Shown one piece after another: positions 25,241 to 33,165 of a DNA stretch of 64,000 bases. How positions within the stretch are numbered: position 1 is the stretch's first letter; each line of letters starts with the position of its first letter. Source of the DNA: Rhizobacter sp. (GTDB lineage Bacteria; Pseudomonadota; Gammaproteobacteria; Burkholderiales; Burkholderiaceae_C). The position numbers were made by a program, and so were the translations under genes. The notes beneath the pieces were generated by a model that did not search any database, had not been told where the DNA came from, and saw nothing but the letters and a program-made list of their open reading frames with translations. The stretch covers positions 1 through 64,000 of the forward strand of contig JANXZA010000200.1 in assembly GCA_025355745.1 (NCBI GenBank), written 5' to 3'.

Positions 25241-25891
25241 GGCCAGGAGCCGATGCGCGGCGCACTCGGTCTGCGCGACATCCACATCGCACTGGCCGAC
25301 CGCACGCTGGTCCGGCAGTTGTCGATCGACATCGCGCCCGGGGAGATCGTGACCGTGATGGGGGCGAGCGGCGCGGGCAAGTCGAGCCTGCTCGCGTTCA
25401 TCGGCGGGTTCCTAGCCACGCCCTTCATCGCGCGCGGCGACGTGCTCATCGGCGCGCAGCTTTTGACCGGCCTGCCCGCGCACGAACGCGGGGCCGGCAT
25501 CCTGTTCCAGGACGATCTGCTGTTCCCGCACCTGTCGGTCGCCGGCAACCTGCTGTTCGGCCTGGCGCCGACGCTGCATTCACACCCGCAACGCCGCGAA
25601 GCTGTCGCTCGCGCGCTCGACGACGCGGGCCTGCGCGGCTTCGGCGAGCGCGACCCCGCCACGCTTTCGGGCGGCCAGCGAGCGCGCGTCGCGCTGCTGC
25701 GAACGCTGCTCGCGCAGCCACGCCTGCTGCTGCTCGACGAGCCGTTTGGCAAGCTCGACGCCGCCCTGCGCGAAGACTTCCGGCAGTTCGTGTTCGACCA
25801 TGCGCGCCGGCTCGGCCTGCCGACGCTGATGGTCACCCACGACGCCGCCGATGCGCAGGCTGCGGGCGGCCGCACGCTGGTGCTCGAATGA
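25235..25891 (+). CDS. ynjD: ABC transporter ATPase, YnjD-like
   Basis: 218 residues with all ABC motifs: Walker A GASGAGKSS, Q-loop ILFQDDLLFPHLSV, signature LSGGQRARVALLRTLLA, Walker B RLLLLDEPFGKLDA and switch His in VTHDAADAQA. It powers the YnjC permease. The start at 25235 is placed after the repeat; the in-frame ATG at 25175 within the repeat would lengthen it by 20 residues of repeat-coded sequence unlikely to be part of the fold. Confidence 0.92.
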   Translation: MSGQEPMRGALGLRDIHIALADRTLVRQLSIDIAPGEIVTVMGASGAGKSSLLAFIGGFLATPFIARGDVLIGAQLLTGLPAHERGAGILFQDDLLFPHLSVAGNLLFGLAPTLHSHPQRREAVARALDDAGLRGFGERDPATLSGGQRARVALLRTLLAQPRLLLLDEPFGKLDAALREDFRQFVFDHARRLGLPTLMVTHDAADAQAAGGRTLVLE

Positions 25892-25951
25892 CACGCCCGG
25901 CCGCTTCGGCCTCATCATGCCCCCAGTCATCCGCTTGAAGTCCGTCGCGAC

Positions 25952-26599
25952 ATGTTCGACCGACAAACCACCGCACTGATCCAACCAACCTTGGACGCGC
26001 TCGCGCGGGTCTTCGTTCGCGCGGGAGTTGGCGCAAACGCATTGACGTTCACCGGGCTGGTGCTGGGCTGGCTTGCCGCCGCCGCGATCGCGCTGCAGAT
26101 GACGCTGACGGGTGCTGCGCTGATCCTCGCCTCGCGCCTCTTTGACGGCCTGGACGGTGCGGTCGCGCGGCAGACGACACCGACCGATCGCGGCGGCTTT
26201 CTGGACATCAGCCTGGACTTCCTGTTCTACCCGGCCATTCCGCTCGCGTTCGCGATCGCCGACCCGGCACACAACGCGCTGGCGGCGGCCCTTCTGCTGG
26301 CCGCGTTCGTCGGCACCGGCACCAGCTTTCTGGCGTTCGCGGTCATCGCCGCCAAGCGCGGCCTGACGAACGCGGCCTACCCGAACAAGTCGTTCTACTT
26401 CCTCGGCGGCCTCACCGAGGCGACCGAGACGCTCGCGTTCTTCATCGCGATGTGTGTCTGGCCGTCGCAGTTCGCGCTGCTGGCCGGCGTGTTCGCCGCG
26501 ATGTGCGCAGTGACGATCGCGACCCGCGTGCACTGGGGCTGGCAGGCGTTCGCACCCACGGAGGCCGAACGCGCCGACAACCGAAAGAGCCCGCGATGA
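25952..26599 (+). CDS. CDP-alcohol phosphatidyltransferase family protein (YnjF-like)
   Basis: 215 residues, mostly membrane-embedded (about six helices). It carries the metal-binding family signature: FDGLDGAVAR, then GGFLDISLDF, i.e. DxxDGxxAR...GxxxDxxxD. Spacing after AR is one or two residues shorter than in PgsA-type enzymes. The family transfers a phosphoryl-alcohol from CDP-alcohol to a second alcohol, making phospholipids or related compounds. E. coli ynjF, in the same cluster as ynjBCD, is also of this family, so the linkage is conserved. The substrates are unknown. It overlaps the next gene by four bases (ATGA). Confidence 0.88.
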   Translation: MFDRQTTALIQPTLDALARVFVRAGVGANALTFTGLVLGWLAAAAIALQMTLTGAALILASRLFDGLDGAVARQTTPTDRGGFLDISLDFLFYPAIPLAFAIADPAHNALAAALLLAAFVGTGTSFLAFAVIAAKRGLTNAAYPNKSFYFLGGLTEATETLAFFIAMCVWPSQFALLAGVFAAMCAVTIATRVHWGWQAFAPTEAERADNRKSPR

Positions 26600-28743
26600 A
26601 GTTCGACAAGCGATGGTGGATCCTCGGTGTGCTTGTGCTCGCGGTCGCCGCTTACTTCGGCCTCGGCCTCGGCCGCTACCTGGGCCTGGAATTCATCAAG
26701 GGCCAGCAAGGCGCGCTTGAGACATGGCGCGCAGCAAACCCGCTGCTGGCGGCCCTGACCTTCTTCGTGGTGTACGTGGCGGTGACCGGCCTGTCGCTGC
26801 CCGGCGCGACCATCCTGACGCTTGCCGCCGGCGCGATTTTCGGCCTGGCGTGGGGGACGCTGATCGCTTCGTTCGCGGCGTCGATCGGAGCCACGCTGGC
26901 CTTCCTGACATCACGCCTGGTGCTGCGCGACTGGGTTCAATCGAGGTTCGGCGACCGGCTGACTTCGATCAACGAAGGGGTGCGCAAGGACGGCGGCTTC
27001 TACCTCTTCACGCTGCGCGTTGTGCCCGCCTTCCCGTTCTTCCTGATCAACCTGGCGATGGGCCTGACCCAGCTTGGCACAGTGACCTTCTACTGGGTCA
27101 GCCAGCTCGGCATGCTGCTGGGCACGCTGGTCTATGTGAACGCCGGCACCCAGCTCGCGCGCATCGACACCCTGGCCGACGTGGCCTCGCCCGGCCTGCT
27201 GATCTCGCTCGCGCTGCTCGGCGTGGCGCCGCTGATCGCGAAGAAGATCGTCGATGGCTTCAGGGCCCGACAGCTCACGCGGCGCTGGAAGAAGCCGGCG
27301 CGCTTCGAGCGCAATCTCGTCGTCATCGGCGCCGGCTCGGCGGGGCTGGTCAGCGCCTACATCGCCGCTGCGGTGAAAGCCAAGGTCACACTGGTCGAGC
27401 GCGACCGGCCCGGCGGCGATTGCCTGTACACCGGCTGCGTGCCATCGAAGGCGCTGATCCGTTCGGCGCGGCTGCTGTCGGACATCGCCCGCGCGCATGA
27501 GTTCGGGCTGAGCGGCGCGCGCGCCGAAGCCGACTTCGCAGCGGTGATGGCCCGCGTGCAACGCGTGGTGCACGAGATCGAACCGCACGACTCGGTCGAG
27601 CGCTACACGCGCTTGGGCGTCGAGGTGCGCAAAGGCGAGGCGCGCATCGTCTCGCCGTGGCAGGTCGACATCACCTTGCCCGACGGCAGCGTGCAGCACC
27701 TCACCACCCGCGCGATCGTGATCGCCACCGGCGCAGCGCCGGTCGTGCCCGACATCGCGGGCATCGAGGGCACCGGCTACGTCACCTCCGAGACGATCTG
27801 GGCCTGGCGAACGCTGCCGCCGCGCCTGTTGGTGCTCGGCGGCGGGCCGATCGGCGCGGAGCTGGCGCAGGCGTTCGCGCGGCTCGGCTCGAAAGTAACG
27901 CTGTTCGAGATGGGCCCGCGCATCCTGCCGCGCGAAGACGACGACGTGGCCGCGCTGGTGACGCAGCAGTTCGTCGCCGACGGCATCGACCTGCGGGTCG
28001 AGCATCGCGCGCTGCGCTTCGAGACCGTCGACGGCGAAAAGCAGCTCGTCGCGCAGCACCGGGGCGCAGAGCTGCGCATTGCCTTCGACGCGCTGCTGGT
28101 GGCCGTCGGGCGGGCCGCGCGGCTGCAGGGCGTCGGGCTCGAGGAACTCGGTATCGAATGCGCCAAGACCGTCACGACCAACGCGTTCCTGCAGACGACG
28201 TTGCCGAACATCTATGCGGCCGGCGACGTGGCCGGGCCGTATCAGTTCACCCACACTGCCTCGCATCAGGCCTGGTATGCGGCCGTCAATGCACTGTTCG
28301 ATCCGTTCAGGAAGTTCCGCGTCGACTACCGCGTGATCCCGTCGGCGACCTTCGTCGACCCCGAGGTCGCGCGCGTCGGGCTGAACGAGCAGGAGGCGCG
28401 AGAAAAGAAGGTGCCGGTCGAGGTCACGACCTACCCGCTGGCGGACCTGGATCGCGCGATCGCCGACGGCGCGGCGCGCGGCTTCGTCAAGGTGTTGACG
28501 GTGCCGGCCAAGGACACGATCCTGGGTGTGACCATCGTCGGCGAACACGCTGCCGATCTGCTGGCCGAATACGTGCTCGCGATGAAGCACGGCATCGGCC
28601 TGAACAAGATCCTCGGCACGATCCACACCTATCCGACGCTGGCCGAGGCCAACAAGGCGGCTGCCGGCGCGTGGAAGCTCGCGCACCAGCCGAAGCGCCT
28701 GCTGGCCTTCTCCGAGCGCTTCCATGCGTGGCGGCGCGGGTGA
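26596..28743 (+). CDS. TVP38/TMEM64 membrane domain fused to class I disulfide oxidoreductase
   Basis: 715 residues. Residues 1-225 are a TVP38/TMEM64 (DedA-like) membrane module (GLSLPGATILTLAAGAIFG, GFYLFTLRVVPAFPFFLINL). Residues about 238-715 form a complete pyridine nucleotide-disulfide oxidoreductase: FAD motif VIGAGSAGLVSAY near G245, the redox-active pair CLYTGC (C276/C281), NAD motif LVLGGGPIGAELAQAF, second FAD motif NIYAAGDV, and the C-terminal partner His-Glu in HTYPTLAE. The oxidoreductase half resembles mercuric reductase but has neither an HMA domain nor the C-terminal Cys pair. The fusion places a FAD disulfide enzyme on a flippase-like membrane domain. E. coli ydjX and ydjZ (TVP38 type) are in the ynj cluster. 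Confidence 0.9.
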   Translation: MKFDKRWWILGVLVLAVAAYFGLGLGRYLGLEFIKGQQGALETWRAANPLLAALTFFVVYVAVTGLSLPGATILTLAAGAIFGLAWGTLIASFAASIGATLAFLTSRLVLRDWVQSRFGDRLTSINEGVRKDGGFYLFTLRVVPAFPFFLINLAMGLTQLGTVTFYWVSQLGMLLGTLVYVNAGTQLARIDTLADVASPGLLISLALLGVAPLIAKKIVDGFRARQLTRRWKKPARFERNLVVIGAGSAGLVSAYIAAAVKAKVTLVERDRPGGDCLYTGCVPSKALIRSARLLSDIARAHEFGLSGARAEADFAAVMARVQRVVHEIEPHDSVERYTRLGVEVRKGEARIVSPWQVDITLPDGSVQHLTTRAIVIATGAAPVVPDIAGIEGTGYVTSETIWAWRTLPPRLLVLGGGPIGAELAQAFARLGSKVTLFEMGPRILPREDDDVAALVTQQFVADGIDLRVEHRALRFETVDGEKQLVAQHRGAELRIAFDALLVAVGRAARLQGVGLEELGIECAKTVTTNAFLQTTLPNIYAAGDVAGPYQFTHTASHQAWYAAVNALFDPFRKFRVDYRVIPSATFVDPEVARVGLNEQEAREKKVPVEVTTYPLADLDRAIADGAARGFVKVLTVPAKDTILGVTIVGEHAADLLAEYVLAMKHGIGLNKILGTIHTYPTLAEANKAAAGAWKLAHQPKRLLAFSERFHAWRRG

Positions 28744-28755
28744 CCGGTATGGCGA

Positions 28756-29889
28756 GTGCCTGCCCTGCCTAACACGCCATTCAAGCGGCTGCTGTTGCTG
28801 GGGGGCGGGCATGCGCACCTGAACCTGCTGCGGCGGCTGCGCAGCGAAGCGCCGAAGAGCTGGCAGGTCACCCTGGTCTCGCCGCATTCGCGGCAAATTT
28901 ATTCGGGCATGCTGCCGGGCTGGGTCGCAGGTCACTACGCGCTCGACGACTGCGCGATCTCGCTGGCGGGCCTGTGCGAGCGGGCGGGCATAGCGTTCGC
29001 GCAGACCGCTGCAATCGAGCTGGACCTGGCGCGCAGCGAGGTGCTGTGCGCCGACGGCGAACGTCGGCGCTTCGATTTCGTGTCGATCGACACCGGCCCC
29101 GAGCCCGCGCTCGCCGACCTGCCCGGCGCCACTGAGCACGCGCTGCCGGTGCGTCCGATCGAGGGGTTCATCAAAGGGTGGCCCGAGGTGATGCGCCGCT
29201 GGAAGGGGCACACCGGACCGTTCGAGGTCGCCGTCGTCGGCAGTGGCGCGGCGGCGGCCGAACTTGCTTTCGCGATCCGGGCGCGGGCTTCGCGCGAGGG
29301 AGCATCCGACGTGCGCATCAGCCTCGTGGGGCGCGACGCCGAACCGCTCGCCGGCACGGCGGCAAGCGTGAGCCGCCGCGTCATGCGCTTGCTGCAGACG
29401 CGTGGCATGCACTGGCGCGGGAACAGCACGGCGGTGCAAATCCTGGCTGGGTGGATTCGATTCGAACGCTGCGCTGTGCTGCCCTTCGACGCCTGCCTGA
29501 TTGCCACCGGCGCCGCCGCACCGCACTGGCCGCGTGCTGCGGGCTTGTCCACCGACGCGGCGGGATTCATCCGCGTCGACCGCACGCTGCGCAGCGTCTC
29601 CCACCCGCAGGTGTTCGCCGCCGGCGACGTGGCCGCGCATGTCGACCCCCGGCCGAAATCAGGCGTGTTCGCGGTGCGTGCCGGCGCCGCACTGGCCGGC
29701 AACATCCTCGCCGCCTGCAACGGCGCGGCGCTGACCGAGTGGCGGCCGCAGCGCCGGGCGCTTTACCTCGTCAGCACTGCCGATGGCCGCGCCATCGCCT
29801 CATGGGGTGCGCTGAGCGCCTCGGGCCGCTGGGTGTGGCTTTGGAAGGACTGGATCGACCGGGGTTACGTGCGGCGCTATCAAGAATGA
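28756..29889 (+). CDS. FAD-dependent pyridine nucleotide-disulfide oxidoreductase (SelD-associated type)
   Basis: 377 residues, GTG start 12 bases after the previous stop. The N-terminal FAD motif is LLLLGGGHAHLNLLR, followed by SPHSRQIYSGMLPGWVAGHY, the NAD motif VAVVGSGAAAAELAFA, and VFAAGDVAAH near the end. The SGMLPG context and overall pattern resemble the family often found fused to or beside selenophosphate synthetase (the 'N-term to SelD' family), but no selD is in this window. It lacks a CxxxxC disulfide. It probably oxidises or reduces a small molecule linked to the upstream transporter and membrane proteins; the substrate is unknown. Confidence 0.8.
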   Translation: MPALPNTPFKRLLLLGGGHAHLNLLRRLRSEAPKSWQVTLVSPHSRQIYSGMLPGWVAGHYALDDCAISLAGLCERAGIAFAQTAAIELDLARSEVLCADGERRRFDFVSIDTGPEPALADLPGATEHALPVRPIEGFIKGWPEVMRRWKGHTGPFEVAVVGSGAAAAELAFAIRARASREGASDVRISLVGRDAEPLAGTAASVSRRVMRLLQTRGMHWRGNSTAVQILAGWIRFERCAVLPFDACLIATGAAAPHWPRAAGLSTDAAGFIRVDRTLRSVSHPQVFAAGDVAAHVDPRPKSGVFAVRAGAALAGNILAACNGAALTEWRPQRRALYLVSTADGRAIASWGALSASGRWVWLWKDWIDRGYVRRYQE

Positions 29890-29940
29890 CTCAAGCCTGA
29901 CGCCCGACCGCGCCGATCAAGGCGCGGCCGCCCCTGCCCG

Positions 29941-30432
29941 TCACGGCGCTGCCGCCAGCGCGGCGCGCACGACCTCGACGCGCTTGCGGTTTACCCCCAT
30001 GTCGCCCTTGCCGACACGCGACGCCGAGCGGACCTGGATCACCCGCGCGGTCGGGTCGTACCAGAACTCCACGTCATCGACGAACTTCATCAGCCGGGTC
30101 GTGTATTGCGCGTACAGATAGTCGGGGTCGCTCTTGACAACCTGCGCGTCGTCCATGGCGGCGACCACCGCGCTGATCTTTGCGAGGGTGGCCGGCCCGT
30201 CACCGCGCAACGGCAAGGGCGCGACGTCCGAATACGCGCGTTGCGGGTGATCCGGGTACAGCGCCGCCTGACTCGTCACGCTGTTGTCGGTGTTCGAGGG
30301 CGGCTTGAGCCTGCCGTCTCGTACACCGAGGTCGTTCGGCGCGGTACTGCGGAACAGGCCCGCCTGGCCGGCGCCGATGGCGCCCAGCGCGACCACGAGC
30401 AAGACGATTACTAGCCACTTCAGAATCAGCAT
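29941..30432 (-). CDS. DUF1499 family membrane-anchored protein
   Basis: 163 residues: one N-terminal membrane helix (WLVIVLLVVALGAIGAGQAG), then a periplasmic DUF1499 domain (LYPDHPQRAYSDVAPLPL, DYLYAQYTTRLMKFVDDVEF, VIQVRSASRVGKGDMGVNR). The family is widespread, of unknown function. It is convergent with the oxidoreductase gene (51 bases between stops). Confidence 0.88.
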   Translation of the reverse strand: MLILKWLVIVLLVVALGAIGAGQAGLFRSTAPNDLGVRDGRLKPPSNTDNSVTSQAALYPDHPQRAYSDVAPLPLRGDGPATLAKISAVVAAMDDAQVVKSDPDYLYAQYTTRLMKFVDDVEFWYDPTARVIQVRSASRVGKGDMGVNRKRVEVVRAALAAAP

Positions 30433-30775
30433 CGCAAGCCCTCGGGTTGGAGAAGACGCCGTATCGCCAGTTCGCGCGCATCACTCGCGCCGGCCGATCA
30501 TGCGCCGAACGGCGGACCCTGCGCGACGTTGATGCAAGCGAGGCACGAAGCAAGATTCTCGAGCTTGGCCGACTTGATGTCGGCGTTCAAGGGCAGGTCT
30601 GGAACAACGTCAACTGAGTGGTTAACGAGCCCGGCTGAGCGCGTGAATCGGAACTTCGTGTGCCCATTTTTCGCAACCCGGGTCAATCGACGACTGGGTC
30701 GGATTGCTGACTGTGTTCCCCTCCGCGCGTACCGTTCAGCCCCAGAAACTGAGTTGGGTTAGACGCTTGTGAGAT
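30433..30775. other. Non-coding or eroded stretch
   Basis: No gene with family-like features is seen on either strand. Short open frames exist (plus strand 30529-30762, minus strand 30498-30686), but neither has a recognisable domain or a clear ribosome site. It ends at the DUF1521 relic, so it may be an eroded copy of an accessory gene. Confidence 0.5.
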
Positions 30776-30842
30776 CGTGATGTGGATGGGCCGCGCGAAC
30801 CGCGCGATGGCGTGGTTCATGGGCGCAGCGGCGCAAAACTGA
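30776..30842 (+). pseudogene. Relic of the DUF1521 gene 3' end
   Basis: 67 bases corresponding to the last 67 bases of the gene at 21266-22117 (22051-22117), with the same stop. It encodes VMWMGRANRAMAWFMGAAAQ plus a final N, against VMWMGRTDPAITWFMGAAAQ plus N. The rest of the gene, including the domain, is missing. Confidence 0.85.
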
Positions 30843-30921
30843 CGCGCTGCGGCGAAGCCGGCATTGGGCCGCAGACGATGCTCGCACCCCCGCCCATTCC
30901 ACTGCGCAGCCCTTGCCGACC

Positions 30922-31344
30922 ATGCAAAGCGACCTCTCCACCGCGCTGATCGCTACGCTGTTGACGGGCGCCGGCGCCAACTGCGCGGCGGTCAGCCCAA
31001 ACTCGATGCGCTGCAAAATCGTTGCCAAGGACATCACCGTTTCAGACAGCCGAGCTGACTTCAACTACTCGCCCAGCGGCGTCAAGGGCGGCAGCGGCCA
31101 CGTCTCGCTGTTCAGGCTGTTGACGCTCGACGCCAGCGATGGGGAAACCAGCAGCGTCGAGCTGAAGACGGTTGATGCCACTGCGCCAGGTGACTACACC
31201 TTGTCCATCGAGTCCTTGTGGCGCTCAGTGTCCGGGTGCCCATCAACCCGCCAGGGGTGGTCGCTGCAGCTCACCGAGCCGATGGTTCTGCAGACTGACC
31301 GCCGACACGCAAATGCCCCGATGGCAAGCTGCCGTTGGCGTTAG
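30922..31344 (+). CDS. Hypothetical protein, 140 aa
   Basis: Not recognised. A short hydrophobic lead (LSTALIATLLTGAGANCAAV) could be a poor signal peptide; Ser/Asp/Thr-rich beta-like sequence follows (KIVAKDITVSDSRADF, LFRLLTLDASDGETSS). ATG at 30922 or TTG at 30913. It lies right after the DUF1521 relic in a worn region and may itself be a fragment. Confidence is low. Confidence 0.35.
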   Translation: MQSDLSTALIATLLTGAGANCAAVSPNSMRCKIVAKDITVSDSRADFNYSPSGVKGGSGHVSLFRLLTLDASDGETSSVELKTVDATAPGDYTLSIESLWRSVSGCPSTRQGWSLQLTEPMVLQTDRRHANAPMASCRWR

Positions 31345-31459
31345 CTTCGGGTCGCAGTGGTCGGCACCCGCGTCGTGCTGCCGTTGATGGTCAACGAGCC
31401 GCTGTTCAGCCGTCGCAGGGCCCAGGGCGAGGCGACGTCGCTTCATACTGGACGGGCCG

Positions 31460-31891
31460 TCAGGCGCCATGACCCGTGATGTAGGTCTCCAAAAAATTGA
31501 TCTGCTGGCCCATCTGCCGAATGCTGTCTTTCACGACGTCGCCAATCGAGACCACACCGACCACGATGTTTGCCTCAACAACGGGCAAATGGCCGAAGTT
31601 CTGCGCCGCCATCAGCCCCATGCAGGCTTCAATCGGGTCGGCGAGCCTCACCGTCATGGGCTCAGCCGTCATGATTGTTTTCACAGCCAGGCACTTGGCG
31701 TCGAGTCCAGGCAGCAGCGCCTTGATGGCGCAATCGCCCTGGGTGACGATGCCTATCAAGCGATCGGCCTCGATGACCAATACCGCGCGAACCCGTTTAT
31801 CCCGCATCAGCTGCAGGGCGGTCACCACCATGTCGTCGGGGCCGACACTGACGAGCACTGCGGGTTGCGATTTCAGCTCCACCTTGCGCAC
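31460..31891 (-). CDS. Paired CBS-domain protein, altered N-terminus
   Basis: 143 residues making two CBS motifs (residues about 10-60, VSVGPDDMVVTALQLMRDKR and RLIGIVTQGDCA; and about 75-130, TVRLADPIEACMGLMAAQ then VVGVVSIGDVVKDSI). CBS pairs bind adenosine nucleotides. Members usually open with a helix before the first CBS motif; here the GTG start lies inside the 3' end of the RES gene and gives a short basic lead (RKVELKS), so the native 5' end seems replaced. It may be expressed from the upstream toxin-antitoxin promoter. Confidence 0.8.
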   Translation of the reverse strand: MRKVELKSQPAVLVSVGPDDMVVTALQLMRDKRVRAVLVIEADRLIGIVTQGDCAIKALLPGLDAKCLAVKTIMTAEPMTVRLADPIEACMGLMAAQNFGHLPVVEANIVVGVVSIGDVVKDSIRQMGQQINFLETYITGHGA

Positions 31892-32298
31892 GGGGCGATC
31901 AGCCCGTCACAGCCCAGGAACTCGACGGCCGCGCCGATCTCCTGCGTGCGTGGCATGTTGACGCCGCCGTAGGCGCTATCGGGCACGCCGAGCGATTCAA
32001 GGTCGGCTCTGACCAGCTTCAGCGTACGGTGTGCCGCCACACGCAGCATATGCACCATGACGGGCTTGGTGGGGCGCGGAGTGAGCTGTCCCCAATGGAA
32101 TGAAATCTCGGCCAGCGCACCTTCGCGTGCCAGGCTGGCGTAGAGCACACCGGCGCCGTCGCGTCGCATCCAACGGCCGCCGCTGTACGAACTGACCAGC
32201 GGGTCGAGGCTCTGCCGCGTGCCCCGGAAAACATCACCGTCTAAAGTCTCCTTCGGGAGCGCGTCCAGCGGGTCCATCAAGTCCGGGTCGTGGATCAT
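31873..32298 (-). CDS. RES-domain toxin, C-terminally truncated
   Basis: 141 residues of the RES family, which degrade NAD+ (ParT/MbcT-type toxins). The conserved Arg (SGGRWMRRDGAGVLYAS) and Glu (REGALAEISFHW) are present. The family's Ser near the end is replaced by Cys in GLIAPCARW. Family members usually run about 10-60 residues further; here the frame stops at the junction with the CBS gene (19-base overlap). The cognate Xre/DUF2384 antitoxin gene lies just upstream (30 bases) and is broken, so the toxin is probably inactive; loss of an active toxin's antidote would not be tolerated. Confidence 0.8.
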   Translation of the reverse strand: MIHDPDLMDPLDALPKETLDGDVFRGTRQSLDPLVSSYSGGRWMRRDGAGVLYASLAREGALAEISFHWGQLTPRPTKPVMVHMLRVAAHRTLKLVRADLESLGVPDSAYGGVNMPRTQEIGAAVEFLGCDGLIAPCARWS

Positions 32299-32327
32299 CG
32301 TGCTGGCCAGGCCTCACCTTTTTGGCG

Positions 32328-32666
32328 TCACAGATGTACGCCGTCAAGCAGCTGGTTGACCGAGGCAAGAACCTCATCGACACGACCCTGCTGGATCAGC
32401 TCTGCAGGTATCTGATCCTCCATGAGGCGCTGGCGGGCGAAGAGCCACAGCCGTGCGTCGTGCGGCTCGTAGATGTCGGCGAGCTTGTCGATGACGAATT
32501 CGAGTTCGAGAAGCTGCTTCTCGGTGCTGGCGTGTGGTTAAGCCTTGCCCTTGTTCCATCGAGAAACGGTTTCAGGGCGCACGTTCAGGACGTTGGCTAC
32601 GTCGGACGACCGCATGGCGCCCTTTGTTTGGATGGCCTCCAGGCGGCGTGCAATCGAATTGCTCAT
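32328..32666 (-). pseudogene. Xre/DUF2384 antitoxin with in-frame stop
   Basis: A 112-codon frame split by TAA at codon 43 (32540-32538). Before it: MSNSIARRLEAIQTKGAM, then RSSDVANVLNVRPETVSRWN, a helix-turn-helix. After it: EKQLLELEFVIDKLADIYEP, DARLWLFARQRLM and LIQQGRVDEVLASVNQLLDG, a clean MbcA/ParS/Xre toxin-binding domain in the same frame. Family members have an aromatic codon (TAT/TAC-like) at about that place, so one point change explains it. It is the antitoxin of the RES toxin downstream. Confidence 0.85.
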
Positions 32667-32862
32667 GGCAATGCCTCTATAGGCGGGTTGGTCGTGGGGA
32701 AGGATGCGCATCAGTTGCGCTCAAGACGACTCGCCGCTGGGTGGTGGCGTCATGGGATGCCAGTGAAGGAAGACAATGGCCGCTGGAACAAGAGTCTGCA
32801 GACGCTGCGACGCGAACAAGAGGGTCAAAAGGCGGAGGCCACTCCCCCAAAAGTCCCCCAGC

Positions 32863-32901
32863 AAAGAAAAACGGCCTAGAAGCGAAAAGCCTCTAAGCCG
32901 T
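32863..32901 (-). terminator. Stranded tRNA-Arg terminator left of attL
   Basis: On the minus strand an imperfect 11-12 bp hairpin (ACGGCTTAGAGG...CTTCTAGGCCGT) is followed by TTTTTCTTT. It lies 21 bases beyond the left copy of the tRNA 3' end, so it is probably the original terminator of tRNA-Arg, now 8.6 kb from the gene. Confidence 0.6.
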
Positions 32902-32921
32902 TGATCCGTTTCTTGTTTTTA

Positions 32922-32969
32922 TGGTGCGGCTGGCAGGAATCGAACCCACGACCCCTTGGTTCGTAGCCA
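32922..32969 (-). repeat. attL: 48-bp copy of the tRNA-Arg 3' end
   Basis: Identical to 41526-41573 over 48 bases, which is the CCA end, T-arm, variable loop and 3' side of the anticodon region of tRNA-Arg. The match ends sharply on both sides. This is the left attachment site of the integrative element. Confidence 0.93.
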
Positions 32970-32980
32970 CACTTTTTGTG

Positions 32981-33014
32981 ATTTCCAGATGTCCACCGGA
33001 GTCCATGGGAGTCT
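32981..33014. repeat. Short direct repeats beside attL (possible integrase arm sites)
   Basis: GTCCACCGGA and GTCCATGGGA lie in tandem (around 32990-33010) in the AT-richer 196-base stretch between attL and the integrase start. Tandem short repeats here are typical of integrase arm-type sites; the role is inferred. Confidence 0.3.
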
Positions 33015-33093
33015 CGATATATCCTTGTAAATCAATAACTTGGAATACTTGTTCGTCCAAGACCATCTTTCGGCGTCTTTCAGAATCCGCGAT

Positions 33094-33118
33094 AATTCTG
33101 TTGCCAATGCCGTTGCCA
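33094..33118 (+). repeat. 25-bp inner direct repeat, left copy
   Basis: Matches 41443-41467 in 24 of 25 bases; it begins AATTCTGTTGCCAA and contains two GTTGCCA units 12 bases apart. One copy lies inside each end of the element, so these are candidate integrase or excisionase arm sites. Confidence 0.7.
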
Positions 33119-33165
33119 GCTTTCCGTTTTGGCGCGTGGATTGGTCGGAATCCAAGGAGTCTGCC

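Noticed and set aside
26596..28743. Mercuric reductase
   Set aside because: It has the CxxxxC flavoprotein core but no heavy-metal-binding N-terminal domain and no C-terminal Cys pair; the N-terminus is a TVP38 membrane domain and no mer genes are nearby.
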